A stretch of 64,000 bases of DNA from JACPNO01 sp963825405 (GTDB lineage Bacteria > Acidobacteriota > Terriglobia > Bryobacterales > Bryobacteraceae), in the NCBI GenBank assembly GCA_963825405.1, contig CAWGTB010000010.1, positions 124,001 through 188,000 of the forward strand, in the 5' to 3' direction. Each line of letters starts with the position of its first letter. Positions within the stretch are counted from its first letter, which is position 1. The notes below the pieces were generated by a model, which saw nothing but the letters and a program-made list of their open reading frames with translations, searched no databases and was not told where the DNA came from. Position numbers and translations under genes: made by a program. Below, piece by piece: positions 28,395 through 37,227 of this stretch.

Positions 28395-28575
28395 TTACTC
28401 CACCACCACCAGCAAATGCGGAACTTTCTTCACCATGCCGCGAAACGACGGAGTGTCCGGCCGCTCGACGATCTGGTTGATCTTGCGCAATCCGAGACGC
28501 CCGCACAATCTGCTTGTGCTTCTCGGGGGTGCAGATCGGACTGCGCACCAGTTTGATTTTGACTTTGCCTTCCAT
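28395..28575 (-). CDS. rpmD: 50S ribosomal protein L30, frameshifted
   Basis: The start MEGKVKIKLVRSPICTPEKH is intact. The frame breaks after QIVR at the CCC 28500-28502; removing one base restores LGLRKINQIVERPDTPSFRG and a C-terminus VPHLLVVVE at 28395. The corrected length is 59 residues, as expected for L30. Confidence 0.92.
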
Positions 28576-28581
28576 ATGTCG

Positions 28582-29094
28582 TCACATCTTGTCCAGCGTC
28601 AAGCCGCGCATTTCAGCGACCAGGTTCTTGTCGCGAAGCTGCTCGAGCGCATTGATCGTGGCCTTCACCACGTTGTGCGGATTGTGGGTGCCGATGGATT
28701 TCGTCAGCACGTTGGGAATCCCGGCGGCTTGCACTACCGCGCGCACCGGACCACCGGCAATCACGCCCGTTCCTTCAGCGGCCGGCTTCAGCAGCACCAT
28801 CCCGCTGCCGTAGCGCCCCAGCACCTGGTGGGGAATGGTGGTCGGCAGCAGATAGATTTTGCGCAGATTCTTCTTGGCGGCTTCAATGCCTTTGCGAATA
28901 GCCGAGGGAACTTCCTTGGCCTTGCCGACGCCGAACCCGACTACTTTGGCGTTGGCGTCTCCGACGACCACCAGCGCCGAGAAGCTCAGATTCTTGCCGC
29001 CTTTGACGACCTTGGTCACGCGGTTGATCGAAACCACCTGCTCTTTGAGATTGAGCGTCTGCGGATCGATGCGTTTCACGATTGCCGATGCCAT
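28582..29094 (-). CDS. rpsE: 30S ribosomal protein S5
   Basis: A 170-residue S5 with the double-stranded-RNA-binding fold (VVSINRVTKVVKGGKNLSFS), ALVVVGD, and the C-terminal domain (AGIPNVLTKSIGTHNPHNVV). S5 forms part of the mRNA entry helicase and of decoding fidelity control. Confidence 0.98.
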   Translation of the reverse strand: MASAIVKRIDPQTLNLKEQVVSINRVTKVVKGGKNLSFSALVVVGDANAKVVGFGVGKAKEVPSAIRKGIEAAKKNLRKIYLLPTTIPHQVLGRYGSGMVLLKPAAEGTGVIAGGPVRAVVQAAGIPNVLTKSIGTHNPHNVVKATINALEQLRDKNLVAEMRGLTLDKM

Positions 29095-29097
29095 GCC

Positions 29098-29454
29098 TTA
29101 GAACTCCAGTCCGGCCGCCCGCGCGGCGTCGGCGAGCGCTTTGACGCGCCCGTGGTAAATGTAGCCTCCGCGATCGAAGACCACCTGCTTAATCCCTTTT
29201 GCCTTGGCGCGTTCGGCGACCGTGGTGCCAATCGCCTTGGCGCCGGCCAGGTTGCCGCCGCCTTTACCGTCTTTTTCAGCCGAGGATGCCGCGACCACCG
29301 TGTGTCCGGTCGAGTCGTCGATGACTTGCGCGTAAATGTGCGCCACGCTGCGGAACACCGCGAGGCGCGGCCGCGCTGTGGTGCCGCGCAGCTTGGCGCG
29401 AATGCGCTTGTGAATGCGCGTGCGAATTTCGTTTTTAGATGTCTTGCGGATCAT
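29098..29454 (-). CDS. rplR: 50S ribosomal protein L18
   Basis: A 118-residue L18 with R.R.H.RIRAKL.GT, RPRLAVFRS and the C-terminal VFDRGGYIYHGRVKALADAA. It binds 5S rRNA with L5. Its start overlaps the rplF stop by 4 bp. Confidence 0.98.
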   Translation of the reverse strand: MIRKTSKNEIRTRIHKRIRAKLRGTTARPRLAVFRSVAHIYAQVIDDSTGHTVVAASSAEKDGKGGGNLAGAKAIGTTVAERAKAKGIKQVVFDRGGYIYHGRVKALADAARAAGLEF

Positions 29455-29990
29455 GCCTTGGCCCCTGCTCCGGTCTTACCGACCTTCTTGCGCAGCGCCT
29501 CGCCGGTGTAGCGGATGCCCTTGTTCTTGTATGGATCGGGCTTGCGCAAGGCGCGAATATTGGCCGCAACCTGCCCCAGCATCTGCCGGTCGTAGCCGGT
29601 CAACACCAGATGGGTCTGCTTATCGATTTTGAGATCCACCCCGTCCGGCAGCAGCACTTCGATGGGATGGGAATAGCCCAGGGTGAAAGTCGCCACGCGG
29701 CCTTTGACGTCGGCGCGATAGCCGATGCCGACAATATCCAGCTCGCGCGTGAATCCGGTCGATACGCCGTTGACGGCGTTGGCGGCTAGCGCGCGGGTCA
29801 GCCCGTGCAGCGCGGCTTGAGAATCGTTCTCGCGCATCAGCTCGAGCGAGCCGTTCTCCTGTTTCACCGTGATTCCGGCCGGAACCGGTACGCGCAGTTT
29901 GCCCTTTGGCCCTTCCACTTGCAGTTCTTCGCCGATTTTTACGGTCACGCCTTTCGGCAGCGGGATCGGTTTTCTTCCTACTCTTGACAT
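29451..29990 (-). CDS. rplF: 50S ribosomal protein L6
   Basis: A 179-residue L6 starting MSRVGRKPIPLPKGVTVKIG, with two similar alpha/beta domains and the RNA-binding KPDPYKNKGIRYTGE near the C-terminus. It lies at the base of the L7/L12 stalk near the elongation factor site. Confidence 0.98.
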   Translation of the reverse strand: MSRVGRKPIPLPKGVTVKIGEELQVEGPKGKLRVPVPAGITVKQENGSLELMRENDSQAALHGLTRALAANAVNGVSTGFTRELDIVGIGYRADVKGRVATFTLGYSHPIEVLLPDGVDLKIDKQTHLVLTGYDRQMLGQVAANIRALRKPDPYKNKGIRYTGEALRKKVGKTGAGAKA

Positions 29991-29997
29991 GTCTGGA

Positions 29998-30393
29998 TTA
30001 CCAAATCTGGCAGAGCAGCTCTCCGCCGATGCCTTCCTTGCGCGCGTGTTTTCCCGTCATCACCCCGCGTGGCGTGGTCAAAATGTTGATGCCGAGCCCG
30101 CCCTGCACGCGCGGAATGTCATCCTGGCCTACATACACCCGGCAGCCGGGGCGCGATACGCGCTCGATTTTCGTGATCACCGGCGAATTGTTGGGCCCGT
30201 ACTTCAGGTAAATCTTAATCACCCGCTTGACGCCTTCTTCGGCGACCTTGAAATTGGCGATATATCCCTCTTCTTTCAGGATGCGCGCAATCTCGGCTTT
30301 TAATTTCGATGCCGGCACGTCCACTTTGGGATGACGGGCGGTGATGGCATTACGCACCCGCGTCAGCATGTCGGCGATGGGATCGCTGGTCAT
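29998..30393 (-). CDS. rpsH: 30S ribosomal protein S8
   Basis: A 131-residue S8 starting MTSDPIADMLTRVRNAITAR and ending in the RNA-binding core GLGINILTTPRGVMTGKHAR. S8 binds the central domain of 16S rRNA and in many bacteria represses the spc operon near rplE. Confidence 0.98.
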   Translation of the reverse strand: MTSDPIADMLTRVRNAITARHPKVDVPASKLKAEIARILKEEGYIANFKVAEEGVKRVIKIYLKYGPNNSPVITKIERVSRPGCRVYVGQDDIPRVQGGLGINILTTPRGVMTGKHARKEGIGGELLCQIW

Positions 30394-30403
30394 TTGTACT
30401 CTC

Positions 30404-30589
30404 CTACCAACTGGCCTTGATCACGCCTGGAATCTCGCCATTCAACGCGAGTTGGCGAAAACAAATCCGGCAGATGCCGAACTTGCGTAGAAAGCCGCGC
30501 GGACGCCCGCACCTCCAGCACCGGTTGCGATGCCGGCACTTGTACTTCGGAGTCTTGAGGTCCTTTGCGATTTTGGCGGTTGTAGCCAT
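30404..30589 (-). CDS. rpsZ: 30S ribosomal protein S14, zinc type
   Basis: A 61-residue short S14 with two CxxC pairs (CWRC and CRIC) forming a zinc ribbon, and the conserved end ALNGEIPGVIKASW. The long zinc-free form is not present here. Confidence 0.96.
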   Translation of the reverse strand: MATTAKIAKDLKTPKYKCRHRNRCWRCGRPRGFLRKFGICRICFRQLALNGEIPGVIKASW

Positions 30590-30606
30590 TCCTCTCCTCT
30601 ATATCC

Positions 30607-31149
30607 TCACTGCCGAAACGGCATGCCCATGCTCTTCAATAGAGTAAGCGCTTCCGCATCGGTCTTGGCCGTGGTGGTGATCGAAATATTCATGCCCTTG
30701 GTCTTGTCCACCTTGGCGTAATCGATCTCGGGGAAAATCAACTGATCCTTCACGCCGAGCGTGTAATTGCCCCGGCCGTCGAAAGACTTCGTCGACACCC
30801 CGCGAAAATCGCGGACACGCGGCAGCGCCACGTTCACCAGGCGATCGAAGAACTCGTACATCCGATCGCCGCGCAGCGTGACCATGCAGCCGATCGACAT
30901 GCCTTCGCGCAGCTTGAAAGCCGCGATCGACTTCTTGGCCTTGGTAACCACCGGCCGCTGCCCGGCAATCTGCCCCAGTTCTGTCACCGCGCCATCCATC
31001 AGCTTGGCGTTTTGCGTGGCTTCACCCAGGCCGATGTTGACTGAAATCTTGACCAGGCGCGGCACCGCCATGGCGTTCTTGTAGCCGAACTCTTTGGTGA
31101 GAGTCGGAACCACGTTCTTTTGATAAAACTCTTTTATGCGTGCTGCCAT
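30607..31149 (-). CDS. rplE: 50S ribosomal protein L5
   Basis: A 180-residue L5 from ATG 31149 (MAARIKEFYQKNVVPTLTKE). The longer frame upstream runs through rplX in the wrong phase, so it is not used. Key motifs are VTKAKKSIAAFKLREGMSIG and FRGVSTKSFDGRGNY. It binds 5S rRNA and contacts P-site tRNA. Confidence 0.97.
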   Translation of the reverse strand: MAARIKEFYQKNVVPTLTKEFGYKNAMAVPRLVKISVNIGLGEATQNAKLMDGAVTELGQIAGQRPVVTKAKKSIAAFKLREGMSIGCMVTLRGDRMYEFFDRLVNVALPRVRDFRGVSTKSFDGRGNYTLGVKDQLIFPEIDYAKVDKTKGMNISITTTAKTDAEALTLLKSMGMPFRQ

Positions 31150-31150
31150 A

Positions 31151-31519
31151 TCATTTCTTGTCCAGCGACTGTCCGCATTTGCGGCATACTCGTGAGCGCC
31201 GCGCTTTGCCTCCAGCCACATGTTCCACATGATGCGCGATCCGCACCGGCCCGCAAGCCGGACACAGAATCATCACATTCGAAATCGCAATCGGGCTTTC
31301 CCGCTCGGCAATGCCGCCCTTGATCTGCTTGCCCGGGTTGGGCCGTGTATGCCGCTTGATCATCGAGACATGCTCGACCAACACTTTGCCGGTGCGTTCA
31401 TCAATGCTCAGCACGCGCCCGCTCTTGCCCCGGTCACGCCCGGCGATTACCCGCACTTGGTCGTTCTTTTTGATCTGAATGCGTACCGGCTCGGCCGGTT
31501 TTCTTTTCGCAATAGCCAT
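31151..31519 (-). CDS. rplX: 50S ribosomal protein L24 with zinc-ribbon end
   Basis: A 122-residue L24. A KOW motif (NDQVRVIAGRDRGKSGRVLS) is followed by a C-terminal CPAC...CRKC zinc ribbon, which enterobacterial L24 lacks. ATG 31519 is chosen because GGAGGTGA lies five bases upstream; the site is inside the rplN end, and the two genes overlap by one base (TGATG). Confidence 0.97.
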   Translation of the reverse strand: MAIAKRKPAEPVRIQIKKNDQVRVIAGRDRGKSGRVLSIDERTGKVLVEHVSMIKRHTRPNPGKQIKGGIAERESPIAISNVMILCPACGPVRIAHHVEHVAGGKARRSRVCRKCGQSLDKK

Positions 31520-31887
31520 CAAATCACCTCCGGCGCGAGCGAAACGATTTTCATGAATTTCTTGTCGCGTAATTCTCTAGCCACCGGTCCGAATACGCGC
31601 GTGCCCACCGGCTCGCCCACTTCATTGATCAGAACGGCGGCATTGGAATCGAAGCGAATGTAGCTGCCATCCCGGCGCCGCGTTTCCTTGCGCATACGCA
31701 CGATCACGCAGCGCACCACTTTGCCTTTTTTGATGGCCGATTCAGGCGCGGCTTCTTTCACGCTGGCCGTGATGACGTCGCCCAAGCCCGCGCGCAACCC
31801 GAGATCGCCGCCGCGCGGCAGGATGCATTGCAGCTTCCTGGCGCCGCTGTTATCGGCCACTTCGAGCATGGTACGCATCCCAATCAT
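31519..31887 (-). CDS. rplN: 50S ribosomal protein L14
   Basis: A 122-residue L14 (MIGMRTMLEVADNSGARKLQ onward) with the conserved SNAAVLINEVGEPVGTRVFG and ELRDKKFMKIVSLAPEVI. It forms subunit bridges with 16S rRNA. Confidence 0.98.
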   Translation of the reverse strand: MIGMRTMLEVADNSGARKLQCILPRGGDLGLRAGLGDVITASVKEAAPESAIKKGKVVRCVIVRMRKETRRRDGSYIRFDSNAAVLINEVGEPVGTRVFGPVARELRDKKFMKIVSLAPEVI

Positions 31888-31923
31888 AGTCGTCGCTCCC
31901 TGTTCTCGCTCACCATCACCTGG

Positions 31924-32226
31924 CTAAATCTTGACGTCGAGATCGGCCGGTTGAGCATCTACCTGCACCGCCCGCCGCACAATGTCGCCCAGCTTCCAGC
32001 GCTTCAAACGGCTCAACGGACGGCATTCGATGATGCGCACCGTATCGCCCTTCTTGGCTTCGCTCTTTTCATCGTGGACATAAAACTTCTTGCGCTTGGT
32101 CACGATGCGTTTGTAGAGCGGATGCGGCACCCGGCGCTGCACTTCGACGACGATGGTCTTCTGCATCTTGGTCGAAACCACTTCGCCGACCTTCTCGTTT
32201 TTATTGCCTTGCGTCTCTGGGGCCAT
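31924..32226 (-). CDS. rpsQ: 30S ribosomal protein S17
   Basis: A 100-residue S17 OB fold with GEVVSTKMQKTIVVEVQRRV, HPLYKRIV and IIECRPLSRLKRWKL. It is slightly longer than usual at both ends. It is one of the early 16S binders. Confidence 0.97.
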   Translation of the reverse strand: MAPETQGNKNEKVGEVVSTKMQKTIVVEVQRRVPHPLYKRIVTKRKKFYVHDEKSEAKKGDTVRIIECRPLSRLKRWKLGDIVRRAVQVDAQPADLDVKI

Positions 32227-32229
32227 AAG

Positions 32230-32451
32230 CTACTTTTTCTCCCCGGCTGTCGCCAACTCTGCCGCCATTTCCCGTTCCCGCAGAATCGTATGGATCCGCG
32301 CGCGTGTCTTTTTCATCGCCCGGATCTTCTTGAGCCCGTCCATCTGCCCCATGGACATTTGCAGGCGGAGGCGGAAAAGTTGTTCGTCGATATCCCGCAA
32401 CTGGACGTCAAGCTCATGAGCGTCCACGTCCCGAAGTTTTTGCGATTTCAT
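32230..32451 (-). CDS. rpmC: 50S ribosomal protein L29
   Basis: A 73-residue helical L29 with LFRLRLQMSMGQMDGLKKIR and a C-terminal ARIHTILRERE helix. It lies near the peptide exit tunnel where trigger factor and SRP dock. Confidence 0.96.
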   Translation of the reverse strand: MKSQKLRDVDAHELDVQLRDIDEQLFRLRLQMSMGQMDGLKKIRAMKKTRARIHTILREREMAAELATAGEKK

Positions 32452-32463
32452 CCCGTAATCCTC

Positions 32464-32880
<417 letters not shown>

Positions 32881-32892
32881 GGCAGGTTCCTT

Positions 32893-33858
32893 TTAACTTT
32901 CGCTTCCTTCACCCGGTTTCACATCCGGGGCAGGGCTTTCGACGGGCTGCGTTTCGGCAGCTTTGGTCTCGGCTGGTTTGGCTTCGACCGTCGGCTCGGG
33001 CCTGGCTTCCTGTTTCCAGGTAGGCTGCGGCGCCATCAACGGCGGCATAATCGGCCCGCCCGTACGTGCCGGACGCGGCAGATCGGAAGGAGCAGCCTGC
33101 GTGGCTGGTCCCGCATGTTCAGCAGGCGCGGCAACCGGCGCCGGCTCTCTACGCCGTTCGCGATCGCGATCCCGACGAGGCTCGGAGCGCCGCGGCTCAG
33201 GCTCGGCCGAAATAAATCCGCGCCGTCCTTTGGTTTCGAGAATCTCGCCTTTGTAAAGCCAGGTCTTGATGCCGATGACGCCGTAGGTGGTGCGCGCTTC
33301 GGTGAATCCGTAATCGATATCGGCGCGCAGGGTGTGCAGCGGAAGCTGCCCCTGCAAGTACCATTCGCTGCGGGCGATTTCGGCGCCATTCAGACGTCCC
33401 GACACGCGAACCTTGATTCCTTTGCAGCCGAAGCGCAGCGCCGAATCGACCGCCTTACGCATCGCGCGCCGGAAAGCCACGCGCTTTTCGAGCTGTAGCG
33501 CAATCGATTCCGAGACTAACTGGGCGTCGAGTTCCGGCTTGTGCACTTCCTGAATATCGATGAACACTTCGCGCTTGGTGCGCTTAGCCAGGTCCTGTTT
33601 GAGCTTTTCGATCTCGGCGCCTTTGCGGCCGATGATGATGCCGGGGCGCGAGGTGCGAATGGTAACGCGCAGCTTGTTGCCGGGCCGGTCGACTTCAATC
33701 GAGCTGACGCCGGCCGAGCGCAGCCGGTCGCGCAAGCCTTCCTTCATCTCCAAATCTTCCTGGAGCAGTTTGGCGTAACCTTGCTTCGCGAACCAGCGCG
33801 AGCGCCAGGGTTTGGAAAACCCGAGCCGGAACCCGTAAGGATGAACCTTTTGTCCCAT
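32893..33858 (-). CDS. rpsC: 30S ribosomal protein S3 with long disordered tail
   Basis: A 321-residue S3, against about 210-240 in most bacteria. The core occupies residues 1-215, with a KH domain (RPGIIIGRKGAEIEKLKQDL) and the C-terminal domain ending LYKGEILETKGRRGF. The remaining 105 residues are rich in Pro, Ala, Glu and Arg and appear disordered: first Arg-rich (RRDRDRERRR), then acidic. S3 is part of the mRNA entry tunnel, so the tail could touch incoming mRNA. Confidence 0.97.
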   Translation of the reverse strand: MGQKVHPYGFRLGFSKPWRSRWFAKQGYAKLLQEDLEMKEGLRDRLRSAGVSSIEVDRPGNKLRVTIRTSRPGIIIGRKGAEIEKLKQDLAKRTKREVFIDIQEVHKPELDAQLVSESIALQLEKRVAFRRAMRKAVDSALRFGCKGIKVRVSGRLNGAEIARSEWYLQGQLPLHTLRADIDYGFTEARTTYGVIGIKTWLYKGEILETKGRRGFISAEPEPRRSEPRRDRDRERRREPAPVAAPAEHAGPATQAAPSDLPRPARTGGPIMPPLMAPQPTWKQEARPEPTVEAKPAETKAAETQPVESPAPDVKPGEGSES

Positions 33859-33860
33859 TC

Positions 33861-34199
33861 TTATTCTTTCTCCGCCACTGTGATGACGATATGCGCCGAG
33901 CGCCGCTGATACCGGTAGGCGCGTCCCATGGGAGCGGGCCGGATGCGCTTCGCGCGCGGCCCCTCATTGACATAAGCTTCCGACACGAACAACTTGTCGA
34001 CGTCCACTTCTTCCGACCGGTTCTGCGCGTTGGCGATGGCCGACTTGAGAACTTTCTCTACCGTCGGGGCGATGCGCTTGTTGGTCGAGCGCAGCGTGCT
34101 GATGGCTTCGCCGGCATTGCGGCCGCGAATCAAATCGACCACTAAGCGCGCTTTCTGCGCCGAGACCCGGATATATCTGGCTTCTGCTCTGGCTTCCAT
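33861..34199 (-). CDS. rplV: 50S ribosomal protein L22
   Basis: A 112-residue L22 with EARYIRVSAQKARLVVDLIR and the tunnel hairpin region VNEGPRAKRIRPAPMGRAYR, which lines the exit tunnel constriction where macrolides act. Confidence 0.98.
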   Translation of the reverse strand: MEARAEARYIRVSAQKARLVVDLIRGRNAGEAISTLRSTNKRIAPTVEKVLKSAIANAQNRSEEVDVDKLFVSEAYVNEGPRAKRIRPAPMGRAYRYQRRSAHIVITVAEKE

Positions 34200-34207
34200 G
34201 GTCGCCT

Positions 34208-34501
34208 CTACGCCGGTTTGGCGGTCTTCTCGGTAGTCGCCGCCTTCACCGAGTGTCCTTTGAAAATCCGCGTGGGCGAAAACTCGCCCAGCTTGTGTCC
34301 CACCATGTTTTCGGTGATGTACACCGGAATGAATTTCTTGCCGTTATGCACGGCGACGGTGAAGCTGACGAACTCCGGCAGAATCGTCGAGCGCCGCGAC
34401 CAGGTCCGCAGAACTTTCTTTTCGTTCTTGGCGGCCATATCGGCCAGCTTTTTTTCCAGATGGCCGTCGGTGAACGGCCCTTTTTTTACGGATCGGCCCA
34501 T
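34208..34501 (-). CDS. rpsS: 30S ribosomal protein S19
   Basis: A 97-residue S19 starting MGRSVKKGPFTDGHLEKKLA with the conserved TWSRRSTILPEFVSFTVAVH and GHKLGEFSPTR. It sits in the 30S head next to S13. It lies 2 bp after rplB. Confidence 0.98.
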   Translation of the reverse strand: MGRSVKKGPFTDGHLEKKLADMAAKNEKKVLRTWSRRSTILPEFVSFTVAVHNGKKFIPVYITENMVGHKLGEFSPTRIFKGHSVKAATTEKTAKPA

Positions 34502-34503
34502 AG

Positions 34504-35334
34504 TTATCTCTTCTTCGTCTTCCGGGTGACGATAAACTTATCGGTGCGCTTGTTGTTGCGGGTCTTGAAGCCGCGCGTAGGCTGGCCCCAGGGCGTTACC
34601 GGATGCCGGCCGCCGGAAGTTTTGCCTTCGCCGCCGCCGTGCGGGTGATCGACCGGGTTCATCGAAACGCCGCGATTGTGCGGCATCTTGCCCATCCAGC
34701 GTTTGCGTCCGGCCTTACCCAGCGAAATATTTTCGTGATCGATATTGCCGACCTGTCCGATGGTGGCCATGCACTCGAGCGCCACTCGCCGGATTTCGCC
34801 CGACGGCAGCTTCAGCAGTGCCGAGCCGCCTTCCTTCGAAACCAGTTGCACTTGCGCCCCGGCCGAACGCGCCATCTGCGCGCCTTTGCCAGGCTTCAAT
34901 TCCACGTTGTGAACCACGGTGCCGGCGGGAATATTCTTCAACATCAGGCAGTTGCCCAGCAGAATATCGGCTTCAGGCCCGGACATCACGTGTTGTCCCA
35001 CTTTGAGCCCGTCCGGTTGCAGAATATAGCGTTTCTCGCCGTCCTTGTAATGCAGCAGGGCTAAGCGGGCGGAACGGTTGGGATCGTATTCGATCGCTGC
35101 GACCGTAGCTGGAATGCCGTGCTTATCGCGCTTGAAATCAACAGTGCGATAAGCCTGTTTGTGGCCGCCGCCGATGAAGCGCGACGTCACGCGCCCGGTG
35201 TTGTTGCGGCCGCCAGTGCGTGCTTTCGATTCCAGCAGCGATTTCTCCGGCGCCTTCTTGGTGAGATCGGCGCGCGAGACCGCGGTGTGAAAACGGCGGG
35301 TCGGAGTATACGGACGATAGCTTTTAATCGGCAT
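34504..35334 (-). CDS. rplB: 50S ribosomal protein L2
   Basis: A 276-residue L2. The N-terminal OB fold includes GRNNTGRVTSRFIGGGHKQA. The C-terminal part has MNPVDHPHGGGEGKT, the loop with the histidine implicated in peptidyl transfer. It is the largest primary binder of 23S rRNA near the catalytic centre. Confidence 0.98.
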   Translation of the reverse strand: MPIKSYRPYTPTRRFHTAVSRADLTKKAPEKSLLESKARTGGRNNTGRVTSRFIGGGHKQAYRTVDFKRDKHGIPATVAAIEYDPNRSARLALLHYKDGEKRYILQPDGLKVGQHVMSGPEADILLGNCLMLKNIPAGTVVHNVELKPGKGAQMARSAGAQVQLVSKEGGSALLKLPSGEIRRVALECMATIGQVGNIDHENISLGKAGRKRWMGKMPHNRGVSMNPVDHPHGGGEGKTSGGRHPVTPWGQPTRGFKTRNNKRTDKFIVTRKTKKR

Positions 35335-35622
35335 TTAGATCTCTGCCCAGTCCGGCGCTTTCTGGCCGGCTTTCAGTCTCACGTACGCTTTTTTCCAGTT
35401 CGGACGATAGCCGGTGAATCGGCCGCGCCGCCGAAGCTTGCCATCGAAATTGGCAGTGCGCACTTCGGCTACTTTCACTTTGAACAGCTTCTCGACCGCC
35501 GCCCGTACCTGGGTTTTGGTGGCATCGCGATCGACCGCGAAACACAGAGTGTTTTCGGTGTCTTTTTTGGTGACGCCTTTTTCGGTGAGCAGCGGCTTCT
35601 GGATCACATCGTAAATAGTCAT
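35335..35622 (-). CDS. rplW: 50S ribosomal protein L23
   Basis: A 95-residue L23 (MTIYDVIQKPLLTEKGVTKK onward) with VRAAVEKLFKVKVAEVRT. It is the docking site for trigger factor and SRP at the tunnel exit. It begins at the rplD stop and abuts rplB. Confidence 0.98.
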   Translation of the reverse strand: MTIYDVIQKPLLTEKGVTKKDTENTLCFAVDRDATKTQVRAAVEKLFKVKVAEVRTANFDGKLRRRGRFTGYRPNWKKAYVRLKAGQKAPDWAEI

Positions 35623-36245
35623 TACGCCAGTGCCTCCGAAAGTTTGGCTGCCGCCTGCTGGCTGACGAGCACGCGATCGTGTCCAAGCAATTGATAGACG
35701 TTCACTTCGCGGGTGGCAACCAGCGTGACGCCTTCCAGATTGCGCGCGCCTAACAGCAGGTTGCGATTCTCACCGATTTCAACCAACAGCACTTTGCGGG
35801 GCGCTTCCAAACGGGTGAGCGCCGCGCGCACGGTCTTCGATTTGTGATCGCCGAACGTGAACGCGTTGACCACTTTCAATTCGCCCGCTTGCAGCTTGGC
35901 GGATAAAGCCGAGCGCAGCGCGCCCAGCATCATCTTTTTGGGCAGCTTGTAGGCGTAGCTGCGAACCACCGGGCCATGCACGGTGCCGCCATGGCGCCAG
36001 ATCGGCGACCGGATCGAACCCATGCGAGCGCGGCCAGTGCCTTTCTGCTTCCAAAGCTTCTTGCCCGAGCCCGATACTTCGCCGCGCGGCTTGGTCTTGT
36101 GGGTGCCGCGATGCAGGCCGGCCTGGAGATTGCGAACCGCTTCGTACAGCAGCGCCTCGTTCACCGGCGCCGCAAATACGGAATCGGCCAAATCCATCGC
36201 TCCCACGGTTTGATTATTCAAATCGACAATGTCTACTTTTGGCAT
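35622..36245 (-). CDS. rplD: 50S ribosomal protein L4
   Basis: A 207-residue L4 with the tunnel loop region TKPRGEVSGSGKKLWKQKGT and GRARMGSIRSPIWRHGG. In enterobacteria L4 also represses the S10 operon; whether it does so here is unknown. Confidence 0.98.
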   Translation of the reverse strand: MPKVDIVDLNNQTVGAMDLADSVFAAPVNEALLYEAVRNLQAGLHRGTHKTKPRGEVSGSGKKLWKQKGTGRARMGSIRSPIWRHGGTVHGPVVRSYAYKLPKKMMLGALRSALSAKLQAGELKVVNAFTFGDHKSKTVRAALTRLEAPRKVLLVEIGENRNLLLGARNLEGVTLVATREVNVYQLLGHDRVLVSQQAAAKLSEALA

Positions 36246-36248
36246 GGA

Positions 36249-36881
36249 TTACCTCTTGGCTCTCCGCACCACGACGTAGCCGCCATTCGGTCCCGGCACC
36301 GCGCCTTTAACGATCAGCACGTTGTCCTCGGCGTCCACTTCGATGACTTCGAGATTCCGCACCGTCACCCGGTCGTCTCCCATGTGTCCGCCCATGCGCA
36401 TGCCCGGCACAACGCGGGAAGGGAAGCTAGACGCCCCGATCGAGCCCGGCGCGCGATGGAACATAGAGCCGTGCGATCCGCCGCCGCCGCGAAAATGATG
36501 GCGCTTGACCACGCCGGCAAACCCGCGCCCCTTGCTGATGCCGATCACGTCCACCTTGTCGGTGGGCTTGAACTGATCGACCAGCACTTTATCGCCAGGT
36601 TTGAGATCGTCGTCGCCGGGCCGCAGCAGCAGTTCGCGCAAAAAACGCGCGCCATCCACGCCGGCCTTCTTCTGATGTCCGGTGAGCGGCTTATTGATCC
36701 GGGCCGGTTTGATGAATTCCACCAGACCCAGTTGCACCGCGTCATAGCCGTCGCTGGTGGGCGTCTTGCGCTGCACCACCATGCACGGGCCGGCCTTCAG
36801 CAGGGTCACCGGGACGGCTTGCCCATCCTCGCGGAACATCTGCGTCATGCCGATTTTCTTGCCTAAAATTCCTGGACTCAT
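36249..36881 (-). CDS. rplC: 50S ribosomal protein L3
   Basis: A 210-residue L3 from ATG 36881 (MSPGILGKKIGMTQMFREDG), with GAGG five bases upstream; the longer frame upstream is the rpsJ end in another phase. The internal loop GFAGVVKRHHFRGGGGSHGS reaches the peptidyl transferase centre. Confidence 0.97.
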   Translation of the reverse strand: MSPGILGKKIGMTQMFREDGQAVPVTLLKAGPCMVVQRKTPTSDGYDAVQLGLVEFIKPARINKPLTGHQKKAGVDGARFLRELLLRPGDDDLKPGDKVLVDQFKPTDKVDVIGISKGRGFAGVVKRHHFRGGGGSHGSMFHRAPGSIGASSFPSRVVPGMRMGGHMGDDRVTVRNLEVIEVDAEDNVLIVKGAVPGPNGGYVVVRRAKR

Positions 36882-36888
36882 AACAACC

Positions 36889-37221
36889 TCAAGCCTTGTG
36901 ATCCTTACCGAACGCCTTGATTTCCACATCGACACCGGCGGGCAGATCGAGCTTCATCAGCGCGTCTACCGTTTGCTGGGTGGGTTCGAGAATATCCAAC
37001 AGCCGCTTGTGCGTGCGGACTTCGAACTGTTCCCGGGACTTCTTGTCCACGTGCGGCGACCGCAGCACGGTCGTGCGCATGATGGAGGTCGGCAGCGGAA
37101 TTGGGCCGGCTACACTGGCTCCGGTCCGCTTAGCGGTGTCCACGATCTCCGTCGTCGACTGGTCGAGCACCCGGTGGTCGTACGCTTTCAAACGGATGCG
37201 AATGCGTTCTCTTAGCGCCAT
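36889..37221 (-). CDS. rpsJ: 30S ribosomal protein S10
   Basis: A 110-residue S10 with RIRLKAYDHRVLDQSTTEIV, GPIPLPT and the loop RSPHVDKKSREQFEVRTHKR. It is a ribosomal protein and also a partner of NusB in antitermination. It follows tuf by 6 bp. Confidence 0.98.
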   Translation of the reverse strand: MALRERIRIRLKAYDHRVLDQSTTEIVDTAKRTGASVAGPIPLPTSIMRTTVLRSPHVDKKSREQFEVRTHKRLLDILEPTQQTVDALMKLDLPAGVDVEIKAFGKDHKA

Positions 37222-37227
37222 TTTGAT

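Noticed and set aside
26505..28575. Programmed frameshifting in secY, rplO and rpmD
   Set aside because: The sites share no slippery heptamer, no downstream structure is evident, and removing one base at each gives normal proteins. Error is simpler.
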